Below, in pieces: positions 27,846-36,953 of a DNA stretch of 64,000 bases. The notes beneath the pieces were generated by a model. That model saw only the letters and a list, made by a program, of their open reading frames with translations, ran no database searches and was not told the origin of the DNA. The position numbers and the translations under genes were made by a program. Location: the NCBI GenBank assembly GCA_964550025.1, contig CAZJYI010000048.1, positions 7,945 through 71,944 on the forward strand, given 5' to 3'. The DNA is from CAZJYI01 sp964550025 (GTDB lineage Bacteria; Verrucomicrobiota; Kiritimatiellia; UBA8416; CAYOBW01). Positions within the stretch are counted from its first letter, which is position 1. Each line of letters starts with the position of its first letter.

Positions 27846-27914
27846 CTATTCCCCCCGAATGTCGACCTTGTACCCGGCGGTTCCGCCCTTGTACTGATAG
27901 CCGAGCCAAGTCAT
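27846..27914 (-). other. Short frame coupled to the TolB-like gene stop; likely C-terminal remnant
   Basis: Twenty-two codons starting MTWLGYQYKGG and ending VDIRGE begin at an ATG overlapping the TolB-like stop (ATGA). The composition looks like the end of a real protein. The same frame has a stop just 15 bases upstream of that ATG, so it is most likely the leftover C-terminus of a deleted gene. No family recognised. Confidence 0.3.
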
Positions 27915-30421
27915 GGTCGTGGTCTCGGCGTCCTATTCGCCTGCGTACTCCGACGTGACGGGGACCAAACGGGATTCCCGTCCCAGGCAGGATTGTCCGT
28001 CAGCCTTCTCGGTTCACTCCCATCGGCGTTTACAGCATAGACTTCGAAGTTTCCGTCTCTATCGGATTCGAACGCCAGTTGCCTGCTGTCCGGCGACCAC
28101 GAGGGCAACCAGTCATTGCCGGGACTACGCGTTACGTTCGTGAGTTCTTTGCCATCAGTTCTCACGGTGTAAATCTCGAAATCTCCACGCCTATTGGAAT
28201 TGAAAGCGATCCATTTGCCATCGGGAGACCATCTGGGGTAACAGTCTCTTCCCGGGTGTCGCGTGAGCCTCTCCATCCCGCTCCCATCAACGTTCATGAA
28301 GTATATTTCCTGGTTCCCATCCCTTCCGGAGTTGAAGGCGATCTGCTTGCCATCCGGAGACAGGGAGTGTCCCCCGCACTTGGAGTCGGTTGGAGTCAGT
28401 CTCGTGATACTCCGTCCGTCCGTCGTTACCAGGTAGATCCCATCAAAACCTGAGAGTTCTGAACCACAGACCATTCTCTTCCCATCAGGGAGAAACACGG
28501 GACGCCATCCCGGCTTCAGGGCTTTCTGCGTACGTCCATCATCGTTCACAACGTAGATCGTAGAGCTACCGACAAAAGCCATGCGCTTGCCGTCAGGAGA
28601 GAAACAGGCATAGTCGCCGCCACCTACCTTCCTCTGATCGCCGCCAGCCAGGTTCATGCATGTGAAGGAGGCCCTGCCTGATTTGAAGACCAGCTTCTCG
28701 CCATCAGGAGACCACAGAAGAGCCCCGTGATGAGAAGGCAGGTAGGATCTTGCCTTGCCCATTCCATTGGAATCCATGACTGAGTGTTCAAAACGCAGGC
28801 CATCGCACTGGTCATTCTGCGTAAGCCTTCTCCGGCCACTTCCGTCGGCATTGATCACATAGATTTCCGGGTTGCCATCTCTGCCAGATACAAACGCTAT
28901 TCTGCCCGGATCGTCTGACGCATCTCCCGCTGAACCGGTTGTGCGTTGCTCTGCCAAGATGGATGCTTGTGCCGGTTGGCCGGCAGCCTGCTCAGAATCC
29001 CCTTCCGGTCCTGTTCCCGCCGGATCGGTTGCCTCTTCAAGCTCGAAGTGTCCCGCGACGGCCTTGGGTCGGTGGATTGCATTGGCGGAACCAAACACCT
29101 TTGTCTTCCCACTTCCATCAGGGTTCATGAGGTGAAGCCCATGGTCACCATCTGTCACCTTCCCGGTAGAGAACAGTATTCTGCCGTCAGGCGCCCAAGA
29201 GGGGTAGGTGGCATGCAGCCGGCCATCAGTGAGTCTCTCCATACCAGTGCCATCCGCTCTGATGACGAAGATGCCACTTTCACGGACCTCGCCGCTATAG
29301 CTTGTGACTTTGCCACTATGGGCAGGCGGCCTGATCTCTTCGACCTTGATCCTCTGTCGCGAAAAGACGATCATTGAGCCGTCGGGAGACCATGAAGGAT
29401 CGGAATCGCCTTCATCGTCCGTGAGTATTCTCGTCAGCTTCCTGCTTCCAGTACCATCTGCATGAGCAACCCAGAGCTCACTGTAGAAGCAATTCCTGGT
29501 AGGAGAATCTGCGTGGCGAGCCGCTGGGGCCGCATAGACAATCTGTCTTGAGTCAGGAGACCAGGACATCTCGTGTCTCAGGGCAGCAGTATCAGGGAGC
29601 CTGAGTGGGTTGCTGCCATCCGAGCGCATAACATGAATGTCAGATGCTTGGCCGCCACGGGCATGGTATGCAATACGCTTGCCATCAGGAGACCATGAAG
29701 GGCCGCTCTCGGTAGTTCGACTGTTCGAGATGTTCCTGATATCACTTCCGTCAGCCTTCATAATGTGGATGTCAGGATTGCCGCGTGCAATTGAAACGAA
29801 TGCTATCCGCGTGCCGTCAGGAGACAGATTCGGCGACCAGGCACCTCCCGGGTGGTTTGAGAGGTCCTTCACCTGTCGAGTACGGGTATTGATTGCATGG
29901 ATACTCGACCTTCTTCCCGCCCCAACCTGACACAAGATGGTCCTGCCGTCCGGAGACCAGGTGTATTCCATTCCGGAGATGTCATCTTTCAGTCTCGAGT
30001 GATTGCTGCCGTCTGCGTTGACGATATGAAGCTCGAACCGCCGGACCACCCAAACCAGAAATGCGATCTTCGCCTGCCCGGGGGATGCTTCCTGCTCGCC
30101 TGATCGTTTCGGCGGCCTGTCGGCGGGGGCGATCCTTCGCTTGGGCGAATTCTTCACCCGGGCCTCTTTCGCTCCCATGCTGGAGACGATCTCGCCGGAC
30201 CGGTTTCCGGCGACGCGCGATGTGGTGTTGGTCCTTCGGACCTCCTTTGCGGGCCACATCGTCTTGTGGGTAGTTGTCGCGCCCTGCCAGTTGCCCTCGC
30301 GCCTGTGGAGTGCCTTCAACTCGGTCAACGGGACGTCCGACGTCGCCGCTGCGGTGCTCGCGGCGCCAACAGCTTCCATGGCGACTGTTACAACCAAGAT
30401 TGCGGAACGTATGGATGTCAC
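27911..30421 (-). CDS. Exported TolB/PD40-like propeller with a DUF1579-type N-terminal stub
   Basis: This 836-residue protein starts at a GTG six bases after AAGGAG and has a signal peptide (TSIRSAILVVTVAMEAVGA). Residues about 33-70 (ELKALHRREGNWQGATTTHK) copy the start of the DUF1579-like protein encoded at 33181-33726, then stop being similar. After a basic, Pro-rich linker come some fourteen PD40-type strands with SPDGKRIAF-like cores, enough for two propellers. The last one breaks off at NPVWSP and ends in a low-complexity tail, suggesting 3' damage. It is probably a periplasmic scaffold or sugar/peptide-binding protein. Ten bases separate it from the WD40/LRR gene. Confidence 0.8.
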   Translation of the reverse strand: MTSIRSAILVVTVAMEAVGAASTAAATSDVPLTELKALHRREGNWQGATTTHKTMWPAKEVRRTNTTSRVAGNRSGEIVSSMGAKEARVKNSPKRRIAPADRPPKRSGEQEASPGQAKIAFLVWVVRRFELHIVNADGSNHSRLKDDISGMEYTWSPDGRTILCQVGAGRRSSIHAINTRTRQVKDLSNHPGGAWSPNLSPDGTRIAFVSIARGNPDIHIMKADGSDIRNISNSRTTESGPSWSPDGKRIAYHARGGQASDIHVMRSDGSNPLRLPDTAALRHEMSWSPDSRQIVYAAPAARHADSPTRNCFYSELWVAHADGTGSRKLTRILTDDEGDSDPSWSPDGSMIVFSRQRIKVEEIRPPAHSGKVTSYSGEVRESGIFVIRADGTGMERLTDGRLHATYPSWAPDGRILFSTGKVTDGDHGLHLMNPDGSGKTKVFGSANAIHRPKAVAGHFELEEATDPAGTGPEGDSEQAAGQPAQASILAEQRTTGSAGDASDDPGRIAFVSGRDGNPEIYVINADGSGRRRLTQNDQCDGLRFEHSVMDSNGMGKARSYLPSHHGALLWSPDGEKLVFKSGRASFTCMNLAGGDQRKVGGGDYACFSPDGKRMAFVGSSTIYVVNDDGRTQKALKPGWRPVFLPDGKRMVCGSELSGFDGIYLVTTDGRSITRLTPTDSKCGGHSLSPDGKQIAFNSGRDGNQEIYFMNVDGSGMERLTRHPGRDCYPRWSPDGKWIAFNSNRRGDFEIYTVRTDGKELTNVTRSPGNDWLPSWSPDSRQLAFESDRDGNFEVYAVNADGSEPRRLTDNPAWDGNPVWSPSRRSTQANRTPRPRP

Positions 30422-30431
30422 GGCAGTCTCC

Positions 30432-32525
30432 TTATGCGCAGTTCCTCGCAAATTCACTCGCAAGGTGGCAGAGCCATACAAAACCACCAAGCACGATGCC
30501 GCTGATGATGGCGGCCCAACAACGCTTTCTTCCTGTCCGCGTGCCGGTCGCGAAACTATGTACCAGCCCCGCGATGCCCAGCAGCACCCCCGCAAGAGCC
30601 AACGACGATGTCACTGTCAAGGCTGGCTGGTAATTATGCGGTCTTGGAATGAGATTGCGGCATAGAAACCCGTAAGCATGGAACGGAACCGGGGAGGCAA
30701 CGGCCAGCAGAAGAGCCAGGGTCGGCAATAGGTATACTCGCTGTGACTTTTTCCAGTCCTGGACAGCGATAATCGCTGTCATCGCAATGGCCAGGGCCAG
30801 GACGACACCGAGTTGAATCGCAAGGTACTTCATCTGCACAGGGTTGTGGCTCAGGATATACTTGTGCGACCCGCCAATGCAGGGGATGTCCTTTACTTGG
30901 TTGTCATGAAGATTCACCTGCCTCAAGTGCGGCAATGTCTTGAGCGGCGAGATGTCCGTGATCCGGTTTGAATTCAACTTCAGGGTTACCAGGTTTGTCA
31001 ATCCCGCCAAGGGGGACACATCGCTGATCAGGTGGTCGCACAAATGCAGTGTTTTCAATCGTGGAAGTCCTGACAACGATGCGAAAGCAGAAATGTCCTG
31101 CAACTTTCTATCCCTGGATGACAAAAAGAGCGCCTCCAGTCGGCTCATTGAGGCAAGTACAGCAATATCACCGCTATCAACATCATAGAGACGGAGCTTC
31201 TTCAGGCATGGCAGTGCGGCAAGAGCCGCTAGACATTGTGCGCTGGGACCGCTGTCCCTTACCGTTACAGACTCGAGATTCACCGCGAACTGCAACCCCT
31301 CAAAATCTCGTATCTCACTGCCTCGAAGAGTCAACGTCTTCAGGTGGATCATCTCCTCCGGCGTAGGATCGTCCGTCTCTATCAGAGACTTTCTCAGATG
31401 GCTTGCCACCGCCCTTTTGAGGGTCCTGTCTCGGAAATCGACGGGTTCATCACTATCGTCGACTACGTCTTGCTCTTTGACCCCGACACCACAGATTCTG
31501 ATTGTCCCGTCGGGCCCGCGCGCGGCCAGGCGTGTTCCATCGCCGAGGAAGACGGGGGATCGTGCGCATCGTGTGCGCGCGCCGTCCCCGTACGGTGCCA
31601 TCAGTTCCCCCAGCTTCTTGTATGAAGTAACGCTCGTGACGTTGATCGGACCGTAGGCAGCGCTTGACGCGAGTATTCTGCCGTCGGGCGAGAACGCGAC
31701 TTCGTACACCTGCCGTACGTGTCGTGCTTTTGACTTTCCAAGCACACGCCCGGTCTGTGCATCCCGGAAGCAAACGGTGCAGCCCGCATTACCGGTCGCC
31801 AGCAAACTGCCGTCCGGAGAGAAGGCAAGCGACGTCACGGCACCGGAGTCCTTTTCCTGTGACCACAACTCTCGACCTTGCTCCACATGCCACAACACGA
31901 GGAAGCCTCCCCTTCTCTTTCTGCCCCAGTAGGTGGCAAATGCAACGCTCGTCCCGTCCGGGCTGAAGTCAAGAGTGGTAGGGTTCCGCCCTTTGGACCC
32001 TCCGGTTTCAATGACGGCCTCTTGCTTCCGGGTCGCCATGTTCCAGACCTTGATCGATCTGCGGTCTCCACCACGGATGGCCAGCAAGCGTCCATCCGGC
32101 GATATACGAAGTGCGACGCCACAGTTGTAGACTCCGCCGGGGAAGAGACTTCCAAACTCAAGGCGATGCAGGGCCTTCCTGGTCGCTACATCCCAGAACA
32201 GTATCTTCTCGTCGGTGCCCGCGGAAACAAGTGTACGGCCATCAGGCGAAAAGGCGACGCGCAATACAGCCTTGTCATGCCCTTCCAACGTGGCGAGAAG
32301 TTGGCGCGATTCCGCGTCCCAGAGCTTGATGGTCTTATCCCAGGCGCTACACGAGGCCAGCATGTTCCGTGTCGGAGAGTAAGCCAGATCCGCTATTCCT
32401 CGTGCATGCGCCTGTATCGTGACGGTTGCCGCCGTGGGCACTTCCGCGGGGCGGTCCGTTTGTTCTGCAGTGCCGGCCTCCGCGGCTATCATCAATGCGA
32501 TAATGTACGTCCACATACTCTTCAT
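30432..32525 (-). CDS. Exported WD40-propeller, leucine-rich-repeat and membrane-anchor fusion protein
   Basis: This 697-residue protein has a signal peptide (MKSMWTYIIALMIAAEAG), a WD40 propeller (about 30-340: TIKLWDAESRQLLATLEGH, ILFWDVATRK, VAFSPDGR), a leucine-rich-repeat domain (about 370-555: LKTLTLRGSEIRDF, LKTLHLCDHLISDVSPLAGL, LVTLKLNSNRITDISPL), and four hydrophobic helices at the C-terminus (570-690). The combination suggests a protein-binding scaffold outside the cytoplasmic membrane, anchored at its C-terminus. Several in-frame ATGs compete; 32525 is chosen because it begins the signal peptide. It lies 72 bases after a DUF1579-like gene and 10 before the TolB-like gene. Confidence 0.82.
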   Translation of the reverse strand: MKSMWTYIIALMIAAEAGTAEQTDRPAEVPTAATVTIQAHARGIADLAYSPTRNMLASCSAWDKTIKLWDAESRQLLATLEGHDKAVLRVAFSPDGRTLVSAGTDEKILFWDVATRKALHRLEFGSLFPGGVYNCGVALRISPDGRLLAIRGGDRRSIKVWNMATRKQEAVIETGGSKGRNPTTLDFSPDGTSVAFATYWGRKRRGGFLVLWHVEQGRELWSQEKDSGAVTSLAFSPDGSLLATGNAGCTVCFRDAQTGRVLGKSKARHVRQVYEVAFSPDGRILASSAAYGPINVTSVTSYKKLGELMAPYGDGARTRCARSPVFLGDGTRLAARGPDGTIRICGVGVKEQDVVDDSDEPVDFRDRTLKRAVASHLRKSLIETDDPTPEEMIHLKTLTLRGSEIRDFEGLQFAVNLESVTVRDSGPSAQCLAALAALPCLKKLRLYDVDSGDIAVLASMSRLEALFLSSRDRKLQDISAFASLSGLPRLKTLHLCDHLISDVSPLAGLTNLVTLKLNSNRITDISPLKTLPHLRQVNLHDNQVKDIPCIGGSHKYILSHNPVQMKYLAIQLGVVLALAIAMTAIIAVQDWKKSQRVYLLPTLALLLAVASPVPFHAYGFLCRNLIPRPHNYQPALTVTSSLALAGVLLGIAGLVHSFATGTRTGRKRCWAAIISGIVLGGFVWLCHLASEFARNCA

Positions 32526-32597
32526 ACCCTTCCGTGTCATCAGTTCTGGGCTCGGCCAGCGTGCCCCTGGTGATGTCGTGCTCGTCTCCATGTCGAG

Positions 32598-33173
32598 TCA
32601 GCGGATCGGCTGATCCCCCTTCGCGCCGTTTCCCTGGCTTGATGTAAGCGACCTGCGTCGGGTCTGCTTCAAGGACACTCTTGAGACAATGTGCCCCGCA
32701 GGGGCAGTCGTGACTCCAGACCCTTCGGCATGGTCCCTGTCGACGAACCGCAGAGTGCCTGTGTACCTGTACCCGTTAGGAAAAGTCGCCTCGTACGTCA
32801 TGGTTTGTGTGTCTTCATCCCACGAGCCGGTGATGAAGGAACGGGTCAGCCCGGACATGAAAACACCTGGGTAGTTCCGGGCCTTCGGGTCGTAAGTGCA
32901 TAGCAGGTGATACTCGGTGAGTTCGGGGTTGTTGAGGTTCGGCTCTTCAGTTCGGAGGAACTTCCCGCCAATCGACCACGTTCTCGTTGAGACGTATTTG
33001 TGAACAGTCTTCTTCCCTTCCGCCGTCTCCGTGATTGCCTGCATGTCCCACGTGCCGACGAACCGGTCAAGTACCTGCAGTCCGGGAAAGCGTTTCGGTG
33101 TGCCATCAGCGCGTGCCAAATTCGGGCAGACGAAGATGACTAGAAGGACGAGCAAACTGGCGATCTGTTTCAT
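32598..33173 (-). CDS. Exported DUF1579-like protein
   Basis: This 191-residue protein has a signal peptide (MKQIASLLVLLVIFVCPNLARA) and the DUF1579-type core: LQVLDRFVGTWDMQ, then WSIGGKFLRTE, FITGSWDEDTQTMTYEAT and LRFVDRDHAEG. These are antiparallel beta-barrel proteins of unknown function, common in PVC bacteria. AAGGTAG sits seven bases before the chosen ATG. The C-terminal 25 residues after VSLKQ are basic and poorly ordered, unlike the usual short end, and may reflect read-through into downstream sequence. Seven bases separate it from the related gene upstream. Confidence 0.82.
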   Translation of the reverse strand: MKQIASLLVLLVIFVCPNLARADGTPKRFPGLQVLDRFVGTWDMQAITETAEGKKTVHKYVSTRTWSIGGKFLRTEEPNLNNPELTEYHLLCTYDPKARNYPGVFMSGLTRSFITGSWDEDTQTMTYEATFPNGYRYTGTLRFVDRDHAEGSGVTTAPAGHIVSRVSLKQTRRRSLTSSQGNGAKGDQPIR

Positions 33174-33180
33174 GCTGTGA

Positions 33181-33726
33181 CTACCTTTCCGTTCGTTCAC
33201 TCTTTCCCGTCATGAGATAGTACACCTTTCCGTCTGGGCCCTTGATAAGCACGCTAGACTCCATAGTGTCGGCGTCTATGTAGCGGTCCACCTGGGTACT
33301 TGTTCGACTGTCGTCCACGAAAGATGACCAAGTCATGGACTTCGCTTCCGGGTTCCATGCACCGGTATGCTCGGAAGTCTGGCCGTTCGAATGAAAGAGC
33401 CACCGACGGTAGCAGTTTCGTTGCTTGTCATAGGTCACCAGCGCAAGGTCGCTCTCGCCGTTTGACGCCTCGGTCCTGTTTAAGGTGAAACGACCGCCGA
33501 GAATGGCGACGCACGATGAAATGTTGCTCCCGCGAATCTCCTCGGGGGTCCACATCGTCTTGTGGACAGTTGTTGCGCCCTGCCAGTTGCCCACGCGCTT
33601 GTGGAGTACCTTCAACTCCGGCGACGGGCCGTCCGGCGCCTCCGCCGCGGCGTTCCCGGCTCCAGCAGCCCTCATTGCGAAAGTCGCGACCACGCTCACG
33701 GAAACCAAGATCTTCACTCTGTTCAT
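33181..33726 (-). CDS. Exported DUF1579-like protein, source of the stub in the TolB-like gene
   Basis: This 181-residue protein has a signal peptide (MNRVKILVSVSVVATFAMRAAGA), then PELKVLHKRVGNWQGATTVHK and ILGGRFTLNRTE, WNPEAKSMTWSSFVD and a short C-terminus. It is a paralogue of the next gene. GGGAGG lies six bases before the ATG, and the gene starts 19 bases after a TolB-like gene. A 70-base stretch (33550-33619) matches 30254-30323 inside the downstream TolB-like gene at about 63 positions, which shows partial duplication of this gene into that one. Confidence 0.82.
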   Translation of the reverse strand: MNRVKILVSVSVVATFAMRAAGAGNAAAEAPDGPSPELKVLHKRVGNWQGATTVHKTMWTPEEIRGSNISSCVAILGGRFTLNRTEASNGESDLALVTYDKQRNCYRRWLFHSNGQTSEHTGAWNPEAKSMTWSSFVDDSRTSTQVDRYIDADTMESSVLIKGPDGKVYYLMTGKSERTER

Positions 33727-33745
33727 CGAACACCTCCCTTTTGAC

Positions 33746-35311
33746 TCAGTTCGTTTTCGGGGTGTTCGGATCATGGGGAGGCGGATGCCCGCCCGACCAC
33801 GCAATGCCAAGGCCGAACCAATGGAATGTCACGCGTGTCAAGACCGGCTTCTCCCCGGTTGCGAGGTCGGCGACAGCCATGTCGGTCGCCAAGTCGGCCA
33901 TCATGTCCTTCGCATTTCCGGACCGCACACGGTTCTCGCACACAGCCTGTGGCGCTCTGACGTACACGATGCGCCGGCTGTCCGGCCCCCAGGCGGGGTC
34001 AACCCCGTTCTCCTCGATCACCCTCAGACCGGCGCCATCAATCCCGATGACGCATATCTCTCCCCTGCCGGCTGCTTGCAGAACTCGCATGAAGACAATC
34101 CGCTTCCCATCCGGCGATACTTTCACCCCCCTGAACTCGTCCTTGTTGCGGAGACCGATGGTCTCGTAGCCACCGTTCTGCAGGTTGGCTCTGCACAAGG
34201 TATGCCCATTGACGTGCCGCAGGGCAAACACGGCGTGTGCCCCGTCGGCTGACAGCGTTTGAATGCTGTTCTCGGCGAAACCGTTCCATCCGCCTGTACC
34301 GGCCGGTATGATGCTCACCCTTTGCACCTCATCCTGGAACACGACAAGCCGTTTGCCTTCGTACGCGACCTCCTTTTGGTGAATCTGCGGGTTTTCGCCG
34401 CGCGCCGGGATGCGGCGTTCGAAGGAGTAGATGTCCTTTCCATCGCGATGTCCCGCGAATTGCCAGGTGAATCCGCGGTCGGGGCCTCCCGGCGGGCCGA
34501 CGACGTATTGCCGGCGATGCATGAAGCGAGGTAGACGGCTCCCACTCTCAGGCCATGCGCCCCCTTTCTTGTGCTGGATGAGGAGGGTTCCGCCGAAGTG
34601 AGGATTCAAGTCTGCCGCGGGCCCCGATGTGCGCGAGTCGGTCAACGCCCTGAGGTTCTTGCCATCCGAGTCCATGATGAAGATCTGCCACTGCTCGGCC
34701 ATGTCCGCCAAGTGGGCGAAGGTGACAATTCTCCCGTCGGACGTGTAGGTCGTGGGGCCGAAGCGTTTCTCCCCGGAAAGGCCCTCTGTCAGGTTCCTGA
34801 TCGCGCCGGTTTCGAGTTCCACAACATGCAGGTCGGCGGGAGACCGCCCTTTGGAAAAGAGAAACTCCCGGCCATCCGGCGACCAGTCCAGGCCCTGCCC
34901 CTCGACATCCCGTAGAACCGTCTCAGGGTCGCTCGCGTCGACTATCTTGATGCGGCTCTGTTGCCGTCTCGGCTCGGGTGCGGTCAGTTCTCGGTAGGCG
35001 AGTAGCCTCCCGTCCGGCGACCACATCGGCCCGCAACTGCTCGTCTTCCCGTTGGGGTTCCGCGCGTTGTGGGTGACCGGTTTCTTCCCTGTTCCGTCCG
35101 CGCGGATCACCCACAGATCTGTCCTAGGACCTCCGGGGAGGTCCCACACTGTATGCGCATAGGCGATTCGGCCAGTCGGTGGCCGTTGCGCCTGGCGCTC
35201 GCCTTGCGCTCTGCCGGTTCCCAGCAAGAGCAGAACCCCAACGACAGGAAGTGATCTCGCCAGGAATCCCGTTTGGGGGTTCCGGTTCCGTTCCTTCAGC
35301 TGCTTGTTCAC
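33746..35311 (-). CDS. Exported TolB/PD40-like propeller protein
   Basis: This 521-residue protein starts at a GTG six bases after GAGGAGG, with a signal peptide (LARSLPVVGVLLLLGTGRAQG). PD40 strands recur: MWSPDGRLLAYRE, DWSPDGREFLFSK, TYTSDGRIVTF, KVSPDGKRIVFMR, AWGPDSRRIVYVR. They would form one or two propellers in the periplasm. The central region (about 270-350) departs from the repeat pattern. The protein ends in a short Pro-rich tail. It sits 46 bases downstream of the amidohydrolase gene and 19 upstream of a DUF1579-like gene. Confidence 0.82.
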   Translation of the reverse strand: MNKQLKERNRNPQTGFLARSLPVVGVLLLLGTGRAQGERQAQRPPTGRIAYAHTVWDLPGGPRTDLWVIRADGTGKKPVTHNARNPNGKTSSCGPMWSPDGRLLAYRELTAPEPRRQQSRIKIVDASDPETVLRDVEGQGLDWSPDGREFLFSKGRSPADLHVVELETGAIRNLTEGLSGEKRFGPTTYTSDGRIVTFAHLADMAEQWQIFIMDSDGKNLRALTDSRTSGPAADLNPHFGGTLLIQHKKGGAWPESGSRLPRFMHRRQYVVGPPGGPDRGFTWQFAGHRDGKDIYSFERRIPARGENPQIHQKEVAYEGKRLVVFQDEVQRVSIIPAGTGGWNGFAENSIQTLSADGAHAVFALRHVNGHTLCRANLQNGGYETIGLRNKDEFRGVKVSPDGKRIVFMRVLQAAGRGEICVIGIDGAGLRVIEENGVDPAWGPDSRRIVYVRAPQAVCENRVRSGNAKDMMADLATDMAVADLATGEKPVLTRVTFHWFGLGIAWSGGHPPPHDPNTPKTN

Positions 35312-35357
35312 CTCGAACCTCCTCTGCTCCTTGAACCAGCGCCCATCCTTCGCGTGT

Positions 35358-36941
35358 TCATATCTTGACCCTCCTTCCGACCAGCGCCCAAAACAGGAGG
35401 GAGAGTACACTCATGCCAGGCTTATAGGGTCTTCCCCTCAGCAGCAGCGACTCCACTCGCAACTCCCTTATCGCTTCCGGGGTGGAGCATTTCAAGGGGT
35501 TGCCGCTCAGTACAACCATATCGGCCCATTTCCCGGCCTCCAGGGTCCCACGCTCCCGATCATCAGAGGTAGTTCGGCAAAGCTGGCGGGTATAGAGAGA
35601 AAGTGCTTCCGTCATGGAGAGGTCCTGCCGTCTGTCGTAGGGGTGGCTGATACAGGCAGCCAGACCCTCCAGGGGATCCGGTGCGGTTACCGGGGCGTCC
35701 GATCCGGCGCTGAGCGGAATGCCACGTTTCAGGAACTCCTTCAGGGGGGAGCCGCCCTTGACCCGTTCCCCCAGGATCTTCTCCAGGTAGGCAACGGGCT
35801 CCAGGGGACCGGCGAGGAAGGATGGCTGCAGCGTAATGCCCAGGCCCAGTCTTTCAATTCTGTCCAGATCTTCGGGATGGATCAGGCTTGCGTGAATCAG
35901 CGTGTGCCGGTGATCCGGGCGAGGAAAAGCCGTCAGGGCGGCCTCAAAGGCGTCCACAGCCCGCCGGACGGCTGCATCGCCGAGGGCATGTAGCTCTATC
36001 TGGAGGCCTCCCCTGTGGGCGTCCATAACAAAGCGGTGCACTTCCTCCTCGGTTTGAAACAGGATGCCCCGGTTGCTGCTGTCATGGGTATAGGGCTCCA
36101 GCAAAGCTGCGTCGCAGGCGGCAAAACTGCCGTCCAGGGCAGTGGCAAAGCAGCCCCCCACCCGGGGAAGCCTGCGTTTCTTCACCTTGCCGATATCCCG
36201 GGTCTGAAAGAACAGCCGCGTCTGAAATCCCTTCTTCCTGGCCATGGCGCGGGCCGCCATGGCGACGAGCGTCACATCCATGTCTCCCGGAAAGCCGATA
36301 CCCTCCACGGCGTGTATCGTCCCGATCCCTTTCTCCGCCAGCAGATCGAAGCCCTTGAGGATGCTGCGGATCAGGGTCAACGTGGGAACCTGGGCAGCAG
36401 CGAAACCGGTACAACGATAGTAGGCCTCATTGAACATCTGACCGCTCTCACCGTCAAAGCCCCGGAGTTTTGCGCATTCCGTGGGAAGTCGTTCGATGAA
36501 GACGGAGTTGCACACGCAAGAATGGCCGCCATAACCAATCAGCACCAACGGGATGTCCCCGCAGACCCGGTCCAGCTCCTGTCGCGTTATCAAGCGACGT
36601 TCACGAAGACAATGGCGGGAGAGTCCGAATCCTAGAACTATCGGCGGTCTTCCGCATTCTCTCAGGTGAGTGGCGATGATGTCTTGAACATCACCAATAC
36701 AGGAAGCCCCGCGGACATCAAATCCGGACACTGCCAGCAGTGCCCAATTGGAGAAGTGGATATGGCCGTCCCCGAAGGCGGGCAGTAGTACTCTGTCTCC
36801 CAGGTCGAACTGCCTCTTCCCGGCATACTCTTCGGGCAGATGGTCTCCCACGTGGCAGATGCGCCCCTTATTCTCAACCAGGTAGCGCCACTGCCTGTTC
36901 TCCTGATCGCACGAAAGGACCGTTCCCTTGTAGGTCTTCAT
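35358..36941 (-). CDS. Amidohydrolase of the YtcJ-like family
   Basis: This 527-residue cytoplasmic enzyme belongs to the amidohydrolase-3 group: small N-terminal beta domain, then FGDGHIHF (His60, His62), GGHSCVCNS, the conserved HALGDAAVRRAVDAFE, HTLIHASLIHPEDLDRI and SAGSDAPV, whose Asp is the usual general base and metal ligand. It should hydrolyse an amide or imine bond in an unidentified small molecule. No signal peptide. The last 20 residues are hydrophobic and basic (VLSLLFWALVGRRVKI). By eye its codon choice looks different from its neighbours (more AGG and CAG runs, fewer CG steps), hinting at transfer. Confidence 0.85.
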   Translation of the reverse strand: MKTYKGTVLSCDQENRQWRYLVENKGRICHVGDHLPEEYAGKRQFDLGDRVLLPAFGDGHIHFSNWALLAVSGFDVRGASCIGDVQDIIATHLRECGRPPIVLGFGLSRHCLRERRLITRQELDRVCGDIPLVLIGYGGHSCVCNSVFIERLPTECAKLRGFDGESGQMFNEAYYRCTGFAAAQVPTLTLIRSILKGFDLLAEKGIGTIHAVEGIGFPGDMDVTLVAMAARAMARKKGFQTRLFFQTRDIGKVKKRRLPRVGGCFATALDGSFAACDAALLEPYTHDSSNRGILFQTEEEVHRFVMDAHRGGLQIELHALGDAAVRRAVDAFEAALTAFPRPDHRHTLIHASLIHPEDLDRIERLGLGITLQPSFLAGPLEPVAYLEKILGERVKGGSPLKEFLKRGIPLSAGSDAPVTAPDPLEGLAACISHPYDRRQDLSMTEALSLYTRQLCRTTSDDRERGTLEAGKWADMVVLSGNPLKCSTPEAIRELRVESLLLRGRPYKPGMSVLSLLFWALVGRRVKI

Positions 36942-36953
36942 GTCGCATGTCGC

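Noticed and set aside
28100..30000. Repeated SPDGK-like DNA units as a tandem repeat or CRISPR-like array
   Set aside because: Periodicity follows the propeller strands of a protein; units differ in length and sequence, and there are no spacers.
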